From: Rhodobacter maris
GTDB taxonomy: Bacteria > Pseudomonadota > Alphaproteobacteria > Rhodobacterales > Rhodobacteraceae
Assembly (NCBI RefSeq): GCF_900217815.1
Contig: NZ_OBMT01000010.1
Location: 47,196 to 111,195 of the forward strand
Direction: 5' to 3'
DNA length: 64,000 bases
Of the stretch, positions 7,837 to 15,897 are shown one piece after another; position 1 is the first letter of the stretch; each line of letters begins with the position of its first letter. The position numbers and the translations under genes are program-made. The notes under the pieces are model-generated. The model did not search any database. It saw nothing but the letters and a program-made list of their open reading frames with translations, and had not been told where the DNA came from.

Positions 7837-9348
7837 ATGACGCTTCGTGACGAGACCAAGAGCCTGCTCCTGCGCCTCGGGGTCGCGCCCGACCGGTTTG
7901 AGGGCGGCGCGATGGCGAGCTTTTCGCCGGTGAGCGGCGCGCAAGTGGGCGCGCTCACGCCCGACACGGCAGAGGGCGCGGCGGCGGCGGTGGAACGCGC
8001 GGCCACCGCCTTCCGCGCCTGGCGGATGGTGCCTGCGCCGCGGCGCGGGGAGCTGGTGCGGCTGCTGGGCGAGGAGCTGCGCGCGGCCAAGGCCGATCTG
8101 GGCCGGCTTGTGTCGATCGAGGCGGGCAAGAGCCCGTCCGAGGGCCTGGGCGAGGTGCAGGAGATGATCGACATCTGCGATTTCGCCGTTGGCCTCTCGC
8201 GTCAGCTTTACGGGCTCACCATCGCCACCGAGCGCCCGGGCCACCGGATGATGGAAACCTGGCACCCGCTCGGCCCGGTGGGGGTGATCACCGCCTTCAA
8301 CTTCCCCGTCGCGGTCTGGGCCTGGAACGCGGCGCTTGCGCTTGTCTGCGGCGATCCGGTGCTCTGGAAACCCTCGGAAAAGACCCCGCTCACCGCGCTC
8401 GCCTCAATGGCGGTGTTCGCGCGCGCCGCGGCCCGCTTCGGTGCGCTGCCGGAGGGCCTTGCGCAGGTGCTGATCGGCGGGCCGGAGCTGGGCGAAGTGC
8501 TGGTCGAGAGCCCGAAAGTGGCGCTCATTTCCGCCACCGGCTCGACCCGGATGGGCCGGATCGTCGGCCCCAGGGTGGCGGCGCGCTTTGGCCGGTCGAT
8601 CCTTGAGCTTGGCGGCAACAATGCGGGCGTGGTCTGCGCCTCGGCCGATCTCGACATGGCGCTGCGCGCGGTGGCCTTTGGCGCCATGGGCACGGCGGGC
8701 CAGCGCTGCACGACGATGCGCCGCCTGTTCGTGCATGAGAGCGTATACGATGCGCTGGTGCCGCGGCTGGTGCGTGCCTATGCCTCCGTTTCAATCGGCA
8801 ACCCCTTGGAAACGAACGCCCTTGTCGGCCCGCTCATCGACCGCGCGGCCTATGAGGCGATGCAGGCGGCGCTCACGGCGGCGCGCGCGGCGGGGGGCAC
8901 CGTGCATGGCGGCAGCCGCGTCGAGATTGGCGGCGAGGACGCCTATTACGTCCGCCCCGCGCTGGTCGAGATGCCCGCACAAACCGGCCCGGTGCTTGAG
9001 GAAACCTTTGCCCCGATCCTTTATGTGATGCGCTGGTCCGCGTTCGATGCGGTGATCGAAGATCACAACGCCGTCGGGGCGGGGCTCTCGTCGTCGATCT
9101 TCACGCTCGATCTGCGCGAGATGGAGCAGTTCCTCTCTGCGGCGGGGTCGGATTGCGGCATCGCCAATGTCAATATCGGCACCTCGGGCGCCGAGATCGG
9201 CGGCGCCTTTGGCGGCGAAAAAGAGACCGGCGGCGGGCGCGAAAGCGGCTCGGATGCCTGGAAAGGCTACATGCGCCGCGCCACCAACACGATCAACTTC
9301 TCGCGCGAGCTGCCGCTGGCGCAGGGCGTCGTTTTCGATATCGATTGA
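7837..9348 (+). CDS. amaB: Aldehyde dehydrogenase, ALDH7 type (aminoadipate semialdehyde dehydrogenase-like)
   Basis: A 503-residue NAD(P)-dependent aldehyde dehydrogenase. Catalytic Cys291 lies in GTAGQRCTTMRRLF, the general base Glu257 in LELGG, and Asn155 in TAFNFPVAV. The NNAGVV segment after LELGG and the GQRCTTMRRLF context are hallmarks of the ALDH7 (antiquitin) branch, which oxidises piperideine-6-carboxylate/aminoadipate semialdehyde in lysine degradation. The start at 7837 has AAAGGA upstream; an in-frame ATG at 7804 overlaps the end of the permease gene and lacks a site. With the upstream oxidase it forms a likely pipecolate/lysine route. The family is sure, the substrate probable. 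Confidence 0.85.
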   Translation: MTLRDETKSLLLRLGVAPDRFEGGAMASFSPVSGAQVGALTPDTAEGAAAAVERAATAFRAWRMVPAPRRGELVRLLGEELRAAKADLGRLVSIEAGKSPSEGLGEVQEMIDICDFAVGLSRQLYGLTIATERPGHRMMETWHPLGPVGVITAFNFPVAVWAWNAALALVCGDPVLWKPSEKTPLTALASMAVFARAAARFGALPEGLAQVLIGGPELGEVLVESPKVALISATGSTRMGRIVGPRVAARFGRSILELGGNNAGVVCASADLDMALRAVAFGAMGTAGQRCTTMRRLFVHESVYDALVPRLVRAYASVSIGNPLETNALVGPLIDRAAYEAMQAALTAARAAGGTVHGGSRVEIGGEDAYYVRPALVEMPAQTGPVLEETFAPILYVMRWSAFDAVIEDHNAVGAGLSSSIFTLDLREMEQFLSAAGSDCGIANVNIGTSGAEIGGAFGGEKETGGGRESGSDAWKGYMRRATNTINFSRELPLAQGVVFDID

Positions 9349-9356
9349 GGTTTGAC

Positions 9357-10592
9357 ATGACGATCCAGGATCAGACCGGCGCGGCCTTCCGCCCTGCCGA
9401 CCGTATCGCCACGCTTGGCGTATCTGAAATCGTGCAGATCGGCGCGACGGCGGCAGCGATGAAGCGCGCCGGGCGGCCCACCATCATCCTTGGTGCGGGC
9501 GAGCCCGATTTTGACACGCCCGAGCCGATCAAGGCCGCTGCAGCGGCGGCGATGGCGCGGGGGGAGACGAAATACACCGCGCTCGACGGCACGCCGGGGT
9601 TGAAAGCGGCGATTGTCGAAAAGTTCCGCCGCGAGAACGGGGTGGCATATAAAGCTTCGGAGATCACCGTGGGCACCGGCGCCAAGCAGGTGCTTTACAA
9701 TGCGATGATGGCGAGCCTGAACCCCGGCGACGAGGTGATCATCCCGACGCCCTGCTGGACCTCGTATTTCGACATCGTGCGCATCGCAGGCGGGGTGCCG
9801 GTGGCCGTGCCCTGCGCGGGGGCGCGCGGCTTCCGGCTGCAACCGGAAGATCTTGCCGCGGCAATCACGCCGCGCACGCGTTGGCTCATGCTCAACTCGC
9901 CCTCAAACCCGACGGGCGCCGCCTATACCGAAGCCGATTACCGCCCGATTCTCGATGTGCTCCTTGCCCATCCCCAGCTCTGGCTGGTGGCGGACGACAT
10001 GTATGAGCATATCTGCTACGACGGCTTCCGCTTCACCACCCCCGCCGCGCTGGAGCCGCGGCTGAAAGACCGGATCCTCACCGTCAACGGCGTCTCCAAG
10101 GCCTATGCGATGACCGGCTGGCGGATCGGCTATGCGGGCGGGCCGGAGGCGCTGATCAAGGCGATGGCGGTGGTGCAGAGCCAATCCACCTCTTGCCCGT
10201 CGTCGATCTCGCAGGCTGCCGCCGAGGCGGCGCTCACCGGCCCGCAAGACCTGCTGGCCGAACGCGCCGCCGATTTTCAGCGTCGGCGTGACCTCGTGGT
10301 GGCGGGGCTCAACGCTATTCCCGGCATTTCCTGCCGCGTGCCGGAGGGGGCGTTTTACACCTTTGCAAGCTGCGCGGGCCTGATCGGCGCGCGCACGCCC
10401 GAGGGCGGCACGATCACCTCGGACCGTGATTTTTGCGCCTGGCTGCTCGAAACCGCAGATGTGGCCATGGTGCCCGGCGCGGCCTTCGGCCTCTCGCCCT
10501 ATTTCCGCATTTCCTATGCCACGGCAGAGGCGGAGCTGCGCGAGGCGCTGGCCCGCATTGCCGCCGCCTGCGCACGGCTGAGCCGCGCCTGA
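9357..10592 (+). CDS. Pyridoxal phosphate-dependent aminotransferase (aspartate aminotransferase family)
   Basis: A 411-residue class I aminotransferase. Seen are GAGEPDFDTPEPI, TKYTALDGTPGLK, LNSPSNPTGAAY (Asn184), VADDMYEHI (Asp214, Tyr216), the cofactor lysine Lys248 in VSKAYAMTGWR, and FRISYATAE with the carboxylate-binding Arg. The motifs match the prokaryotic aspartate/prephenate aminotransferase subgroup (AATase I-gamma). It starts eight bases after the ALDH stop and closes the oxidase operon, so here it probably transaminates an intermediate such as aminoadipate. A general aspartate aminotransferase role is also possible. Confidence 0.85.
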   Translation: MTIQDQTGAAFRPADRIATLGVSEIVQIGATAAAMKRAGRPTIILGAGEPDFDTPEPIKAAAAAAMARGETKYTALDGTPGLKAAIVEKFRRENGVAYKASEITVGTGAKQVLYNAMMASLNPGDEVIIPTPCWTSYFDIVRIAGGVPVAVPCAGARGFRLQPEDLAAAITPRTRWLMLNSPSNPTGAAYTEADYRPILDVLLAHPQLWLVADDMYEHICYDGFRFTTPAALEPRLKDRILTVNGVSKAYAMTGWRIGYAGGPEALIKAMAVVQSQSTSCPSSISQAAAEAALTGPQDLLAERAADFQRRRDLVVAGLNAIPGISCRVPEGAFYTFASCAGLIGARTPEGGTITSDRDFCAWLLETADVAMVPGAAFGLSPYFRISYATAEAELREALARIAAACARLSRA

Positions 10593-10743
10593 GGCGGCGT
10601 TTGCCCGCCGGGCGGGGTAAAAACCTGCCCGACGCGGCAAACTCGGGCTTGTCTCCCCCCGCCTTCGCGCGGCAGACTTCTCTTCGGCCCAAGGGAGGGC
10701 CCAATCCGGCCTGCGGGAGGCGGGCCGGCTGAAGGGAGGAACC

Positions 10744-11691
10744 ATGTTTCAACGCGTCTCTTTCGCGGCCCTGATCGGCTGCGCGCTCGCGCTCTCGGCC
10801 CCCGCGGCCCGGGCCGAGCAATTCATCAACGTTCTGACCGGCGGCACGTCCGGGGTCTATTATCCGCTCGGCGTTGCGCTTTCGGATATTTACGCCAAAG
10901 GCATCGAGGGGGCGCGCACGCAGGTGCAGGCGACCAAGGCCTCGGTCGAAAACCTCAATCTGTTGCAGCAGGGCCGGGGCGAGCTGGGCTTTGCCCTGGG
11001 CGATTCGGTGATGGCGGCGGTGACCGGCAATGCCGAGGCGGGCTTCAAGGCGCCGCTCGACAAGCTGCGCGTGCTCGCCGCGATTTACCCCAACCATGTG
11101 CAGATCGCCGCGCTGTCCGAGGCGGGGATCACCACGATCACCGATCTCAAGGGCAAGACGCTCTCGGTCGGCGCGCCGAAATCGGGCACCGAACTCAATG
11201 CCCGCGCGATTTTGGGCGCGGCGGGGATGAGCTATGACGATCTCGGCAAGGTCGAATATCTGCCCTTTGCGGAATCGGTCGAGCTGATGAAAAACCGCCA
11301 GCTTGAGGCGACGCTGCAATCCTCTGGCCTCGGCAATGCCGCGATCAAAGATCTCGCCTCCTCGCAGGCGATCACCATGGTCGCGATTCCGGCAGATGTG
11401 GTGGCCTCGATCGGCCAGCCCTATGTGGCGAGCGTGATCCCGGCGGGCACCTATCAGGGGCAGGAGGCGGATGTCCCCACGGCCTCCGTGATCAACTATC
11501 TCGTCACCTCGGCGGATGTGCCCGAAGAGACCGTCTATCAGATGACCAAGCTCCTCTTTGAGCATCTGGATACCCTCAAGGCCGCCCATGCCGCGGCGGG
11601 CGCGATCTCGCTTGAAGAGGCGGCCAAACCCGGCCCGGCGCCGCTGCACCCCGGTGCCGAGCGCTATTACCGCGAGCAGGGCCTGCTCTGA
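10744..11691 (+). CDS. TAXI family TRAP transporter solute-binding protein
   Basis: A 315-residue secreted protein with signal peptide 1-24 (ending PAARA before EQFINV). The mature start INVLTGGTSGVYYPLGVALSDIY is the hallmark of TAXI binding proteins of tripartite ATP-independent periplasmic transporters, followed by ENLNLLQQGRGELGFALGD. It would catch a carboxylated substrate in the periplasm. It precedes the fused TRAP permease by 69 bases and follows the aminotransferase by 151 bases; GGAGGAA lies upstream of the ATG. TAXI ligands include glutamate or similar acids in studied cases; the ligand here is unknown. Confidence 0.92.
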   Translation: MFQRVSFAALIGCALALSAPAARAEQFINVLTGGTSGVYYPLGVALSDIYAKGIEGARTQVQATKASVENLNLLQQGRGELGFALGDSVMAAVTGNAEAGFKAPLDKLRVLAAIYPNHVQIAALSEAGITTITDLKGKTLSVGAPKSGTELNARAILGAAGMSYDDLGKVEYLPFAESVELMKNRQLEATLQSSGLGNAAIKDLASSQAITMVAIPADVVASIGQPYVASVIPAGTYQGQEADVPTASVINYLVTSADVPEETVYQMTKLLFEHLDTLKAAHAAAGAISLEEAAKPGPAPLHPGAERYYREQGLL

Positions 11692-11760
11692 GGGGGAGGC
11701 TGCGGCTGAGCTGGAGGCGGGTGGCCTGCCGGGCCGCCCGCGCGTGAGGGGAGACATGCA

Positions 11761-13836
11761 ATGACCGAGACCAAAGCCCCGGCCCAGGCCGGGCATGACC
11801 CGCTGGGCGACGGCTTTCCGAAGAGTGCGGCCGGGCGGGCGCTGTTCTGGCTGGCGATCCTCTTTTCCAGCTACCAGATCGCCCTCGCCGCGCATCTGAT
11901 CGACCTGCCAAGCCAGATCGCGCGCGCGGTTCATGTCGGCTTTTTGATGGCGCTGGGCTTCCCCTTCCTGATCCTTGCCCAGCATCGCGGCGCGCTCGCG
12001 CGCGCGCTCGGCATGGGCTGTGCCGCGCTGGCCATTGCCGTCGCCGCCTATCAGGCCGTTGAGTACACAGACCTTCTGTTGCGCGCGGGCGACCCGCTCC
12101 CGCGCGACATCTGGTTTGGCATCGCCGCGCTGATCACCACTTTCGTGGCCGCCTGGATGATGATGGGCCCGGCTTTGCCGATCATTGCCGGGCTCTTTCT
12201 CGCCTATGCGCTCTTTGGGGAGCATCTGCCCGCGCCGCTCAATCATCGCGGCTATGACCTGTCGCAGGTGGTCGAGCATCTCGCCTATGGCACGGAGGGG
12301 ATCTACGGCATCCCCACCTATGTCTCCTCCACCTATATCTTCCTTTTTATCCTGTTCGGCGCCTTTCTGGAAAAGGCGGGGATGATCAAGCTTTTCACCG
12401 ATGTGGCCATGGGGCTGGTGGGCCACCGCACCGGCGGGCCGGCGAAGGTGGCGGTGCTCTCTTCGGGCCTCATGGGCACGATTTCGGGCTCGGGCGTGGC
12501 AAATGTGGTCACCACCGGGCAGTTCACCATCCCGTTGATGAAGCGCTTTGGCTACCGCGCGGCCTTTGCGGGCGGCGTCGAGGCCACCGCCTCGATGGGC
12601 GGGCAGATCATGCCGCCGGTGATGGGGGCGGTGGCCTTCATCATGGCCGAAACGCTCGGCGTCGACTATGTCGAGATCGTGCGCGCGGCGCTGATCCCGG
12701 CCATTCTCTATTTCGTCGGCGTGTTCTGGATGGTGCATCTGGAGGCGGGGCGCTGCGGCTTGCGTGGCCTTGCGCGCGAGGCCCTGCCCTCGGCGCGCGC
12801 TGCGCTCAAAGAGGGCTGGCATCTGCTTTTGCCGCTCGCGGTGCTCGTCTGGCTGCTGTTTTCGGGCTACACGCCGCTTTATGCGGGCACGGTCGGGCTT
12901 GGGCTCACGGTGCTCCTGATCCTTGGCGGCTCTGCCGCGCTCGGCCTGCCCGCGGGGGTGATCCGCATGATCTTCTGGATCGGGCTCGGCCTTGTGGCCG
13001 CGGCCTTTTTCGAGTTTGGCATCACCGTAGTTCTCGCCGCGGTCGCGGTGCTTGCCCTCGTTGCGCTGGCCTCGCAAGGCGGGCGCGAGACATTGCGGAT
13101 CTGCCGCGACAGCCTCGCCGATGGCGCCCGCACCGCGCTTCCCGTCGGCATCGCCTGCGCGCTCGTGGGCGTGATCATCGGCGTGATGACGCTGACCGGC
13201 GCCGCCAACAGCTTTGGTCAGTTCATTGTGGGGGTGGGGCAAAGCTCGCTGCTTTTGTCGCTCATCCTCACCATGATCACCTGCCTGATCCTCGGCATGG
13301 GGATCCCGACGATCCCGAATTACATCATCACCGCCTCGATTGCGGGCCCGGCGCTTCTTGCGCTTGGGGTGCCGCTGATCGTGAGCCATATGTTCGTGTT
13401 CTATTTCGGCATTCTGGCGGATCTCACCCCGCCCGTGGCGCTCGCCTGTTTCGCCGCCGCGCCGATCGCGCGTGAAAGCGGGCTGAAAATCAGCCTGCAG
13501 GCGGTGATGATCGCCGCGGCCGGTTTTGTCGTGCCTTTCATGGCGGTCTATACGCCCGCGTTGATGCTGCAAGACGGCGGCCCGCTCGCGCAAGCGATCG
13601 GCTACGTCCCGGCGGTCGCTTATGTGGTGCTGAAAGCGCTGATCGCGCTCGGGCTCTGGGGCGTGACGGTGATCGGCTGGGCGGGGCGCGCGCTTGCGCT
13701 GTGGGAGCGGGGGCTTGCTGGCGCGGGCGCGCTCACGCTGATTGCGGCGCTGCCACTCACCGACGAGATTGGCTTTGCCCTCGCCGCCGGGTTCGGCGCC
13801 TTGCTCTGGCTGCGCCGCGCGCGGGCGCTTGCATGA
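11761..13836 (+). CDS. TRAP transporter permease, fused 4TM/12TM (DctQM-like)
   Basis: A 691-residue inner-membrane protein with about 16-18 hydrophobic segments. The N-terminal third corresponds to the small DctQ-like part and the rest to the large DctM-like channel, with the typical SSGLMGTISGSGVANVVTTG, MGGQIMPPVMGAVAF, GMGIPTIPNYI and LADLTPPVALACFAAAPIA motifs in TAXI-linked fusion permeases. It uses an ion gradient to import the substrate caught by the preceding binding protein. Its last codons overlap the start of the DUF1850 gene (ATGA). Confidence 0.93.
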   Translation: MTETKAPAQAGHDPLGDGFPKSAAGRALFWLAILFSSYQIALAAHLIDLPSQIARAVHVGFLMALGFPFLILAQHRGALARALGMGCAALAIAVAAYQAVEYTDLLLRAGDPLPRDIWFGIAALITTFVAAWMMMGPALPIIAGLFLAYALFGEHLPAPLNHRGYDLSQVVEHLAYGTEGIYGIPTYVSSTYIFLFILFGAFLEKAGMIKLFTDVAMGLVGHRTGGPAKVAVLSSGLMGTISGSGVANVVTTGQFTIPLMKRFGYRAAFAGGVEATASMGGQIMPPVMGAVAFIMAETLGVDYVEIVRAALIPAILYFVGVFWMVHLEAGRCGLRGLAREALPSARAALKEGWHLLLPLAVLVWLLFSGYTPLYAGTVGLGLTVLLILGGSAALGLPAGVIRMIFWIGLGLVAAAFFEFGITVVLAAVAVLALVALASQGGRETLRICRDSLADGARTALPVGIACALVGVIIGVMTLTGAANSFGQFIVGVGQSSLLLSLILTMITCLILGMGIPTIPNYIITASIAGPALLALGVPLIVSHMFVFYFGILADLTPPVALACFAAAPIARESGLKISLQAVMIAAAGFVVPFMAVYTPALMLQDGGPLAQAIGYVPAVAYVVLKALIALGLWGVTVIGWAGRALALWERGLAGAGALTLIAALPLTDEIGFALAAGFGALLWLRRARALA

Positions 13837-14198
13837 GCGCCTGCCTTCTGGCCGGAGCTTTGACGCTGGCTCTGGGGGCCGATGCGGCTTTCAGCCTCGA
13901 ATGGACCCATTCGGTCGAACAGACCCGCTGGCACGAGGAGTGGCGGGTCGTGGCGGGCGCGCTGGTGCTCACCCGCGCTGCGGTCAAGGGCTCGGGCGCG
14001 GGGATGGAGCCGGGAGAGGGCGCCCGGTTGGAAAACGGTTGGTGGGTCTGGGAGCCCACCGCCGCGCCCGTGGATGAACTCATCCTTGCCGCCTCCGGCC
14101 TCACGCCCTCCGCCTGGCGCCTTTGCACCCCTGCAGGCTGCGTCGCGCTAGGGGCCAGATCCTCGGATCCGCTGCTCTTGCGCCCCTGCCCGGAGTAG
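13833..14198 (+). CDS. DUF1850 protein, TAXI-TRAP accessory
   Basis: A 121-residue protein whose start overlaps the TRAP permease stop by four bases. The N-terminus is hydrophobic (MSACLLAGALTLALGADAAF), then comes FSLEWTHSVEQTRWHEEWRV, the recognisable DUF1850 pattern (an SV-hS motif near a WxE/WxW region). DUF1850 genes are frequently found next to TAXI-type TRAP genes; their task is unknown. The protein is probably periplasmic or membrane-anchored. Confidence 0.75.
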   Translation: MSACLLAGALTLALGADAAFSLEWTHSVEQTRWHEEWRVVAGALVLTRAAVKGSGAGMEPGEGARLENGWWVWEPTAAPVDELILAASGLTPSAWRLCTPAGCVALGARSSDPLLLRPCPE

Positions 14199-14254
14199 GG
14201 GGGCCCGGAGCAGGGGGGGCGGGGGGGCCTCGCCCCCCGTGAAAAGCGGGGGGT

Positions 14255-14302
14255 GCGGGGGGCAAGGCCCCCCGCCGGGTCGCCTCGGCCCTGCCGAGGC
14301 GA
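14255..14302 (+). repeat. 48-nt double-hairpin repeat, copy A
   Basis: Two hairpins separated by CGGG. The first has nine-base arms GCGGGGGGC (14255-14263) and GCCCCCCGC (14267-14275); the second has ten-base arms TCGCCTCGGC (14280-14289) and GCCGAGGCGA (14293-14302). The same element, exactly 48 nt, occurs at 44305-44352 and 58510-58557. Here it lies between two convergent genes, so it may end transcription, although there is no long T run. Confidence 0.8.
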
Positions 14303-14306
14303 AATC

Positions 14307-15860
14307 TCAGGCCGGCAGGATCGCCATCGGGGTCGCTTTCATCGCTGCCGCGAGCGAGGAAAACCGCGCCTCCGCCACTTCGCCAAACAGCCCGGCGCCG
14401 CGCTTTGTCAGCGTCAATTCGATCGTGTTGGTGTTCTCGTTATAGGCGAGCCGCCCGGCATCCGCCGGATCATGGATCGCGAACATCGCGCCAAAGCGCA
14501 TGGCCTTGCCGAGGATCTCCGCCTCGCGCAATTGTTCGGGCCCGAGCAGCGAAAAGAGCGGCTCGAACCGGCTTCCCGAGCGCGAATTCTTGTAGCGGTG
14601 CAACAGCGCCACCCCGAGAAACACCCGCTCCGGGTGGCTCAGCGCCGCCATATTCGCCCGTGTCACATTGTCGAAACAGGCCTCGAACCGGTAATCGGGA
14701 TGGGTGCGCCAGGTCGTGTCATGCAGCAGGCAGGCCGCCCGCATCAGCCGGTAGCGTGCCGGCGTCACCTCGCCAAAAAGCGGCTCGATGAAGGCATGGA
14801 GCTTCTTGCCAAAGCCCGGCAGGCGCGATTGCGTGCGCTCGGCATGGCGGCAGGCTTCGATCAGCGGATCGCGCGCGCGCAGTTTCTCGGGCATCTGCTC
14901 ATAGAGCAGTCCCTCGCGGATCCCGTAGGACGAGACGTCGATCTCCCTCGGCCCGAAGGTCTCGACAAGCTCGCGCAGCACCATCGCGGCAAGCGGTACC
15001 AGTTCGAGCCGCGCCGCTGAAGTACCCGTTTTCGCCCGCAAATCAGAGATGTCCTGCTTGCCGATCCAGTCAAGTGTCCGCAGCAGGCCATCGGGCTCCA
15101 TCCGGTATTCGTGCAGCACCAGAAGCGGATAATTCTGCCGCTCCATGTCGAGCCGGGCGATCGCGCGCCAGGAGCCGCCCACAAGGTAGAGCTTCTCATG
15201 GCCTGTACCCACGACCTTCGCAAGCCGCGCCATATGCTTGCGGATATGGGCGAGCTGTTCCTTCTTGCCGCCCTCAACCTGTTGCAGCCGGAACGGCCCG
15301 AGGGGCGAGGTGTCGCGCGCGCCGACGCTGCGCCCGCCCAGAACCGCAAGCTCCATCGAATTGCCACCGATGTCGCAAATGAGCCCCTGTGCATCGGGCC
15401 AGCCCACAAGCACGCCCTGCGCCGAAAGCCGCGCCTCCTCGGCGCCGTCGATCACATGCAGCCGGAGCCCGGTTTCCGCCTCGACGAGGCGCTGAAACTC
15501 CGGCCCGTCGGCGGCATCGCGCACCGCCGCGGTCGCCACGCAGGTGAGCGGGCCGATGTCCATTCCCTTCGCCAGAAGCGCGAACCGGCGCAGCGCCGAG
15601 AGCGCGCGCTCGCGCCCGCGCGGGTTCAGCCGCCCGGTCTCCGCAAGCCCCTGACCGAGCCCCGCCATCACCTTTTCATTGTAGAAATAGGCGGGAGAGC
15701 GGGCGGCGCCGTCAAACACCACCATCCGCACCGAGTTCGAGCCGACATCGACCACGCCGACGCGCGAGACCGCACGGGCTGAAGGGTCGTCGAAAAGCGG
15801 TTTGCCGAAAGCGTCCCAGTCCTCGCCATCTTCGAGGGGCGAAACGGTCTTTGGGGTCAT
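14307..15860 (-). CDS. ppx: Exopolyphosphatase/pppGpp phosphohydrolase (Ppx/GppA family)
   Basis: A 517-residue phosphatase with the actin-like ATPase fold. The first phosphate motif is VVDVGSNSVRMVVFD (about 36-50) and the second ICDIGGNSMELAVLGG; AEEARLSAQGV is also conserved. It releases phosphate from the end of polyphosphate chains or hydrolyses pppGpp. The C-terminal half (RLMRAACLLHDTTWRTHPDYR) resembles the HD-like helical domain seen in the larger Ppx proteins. It lies 37 bases downstream of ppk on the same strand, a classic polyphosphate pair with opposite activities. Confidence 0.9.
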   Translation of the reverse strand: MTPKTVSPLEDGEDWDAFGKPLFDDPSARAVSRVGVVDVGSNSVRMVVFDGAARSPAYFYNEKVMAGLGQGLAETGRLNPRGRERALSALRRFALLAKGMDIGPLTCVATAAVRDAADGPEFQRLVEAETGLRLHVIDGAEEARLSAQGVLVGWPDAQGLICDIGGNSMELAVLGGRSVGARDTSPLGPFRLQQVEGGKKEQLAHIRKHMARLAKVVGTGHEKLYLVGGSWRAIARLDMERQNYPLLVLHEYRMEPDGLLRTLDWIGKQDISDLRAKTGTSAARLELVPLAAMVLRELVETFGPREIDVSSYGIREGLLYEQMPEKLRARDPLIEACRHAERTQSRLPGFGKKLHAFIEPLFGEVTPARYRLMRAACLLHDTTWRTHPDYRFEACFDNVTRANMAALSHPERVFLGVALLHRYKNSRSGSRFEPLFSLLGPEQLREAEILGKAMRFGAMFAIHDPADAGRLAYNENTNTIELTLTKRGAGLFGEVAEARFSSLAAAMKATPMAILPA

Positions 15861-15897
15861 CGGGCAGCCTTCCGAGTCGGTCCGTGCGTGAGCGGTA

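Noticed and set aside
10414..13593. Open frame of 1059 codons on the minus strand
   Set aside because: It lies opposite the TAXI-TRAP genes. The translation is low-complexity Arg/Asp/His/Gly and matches nothing known.
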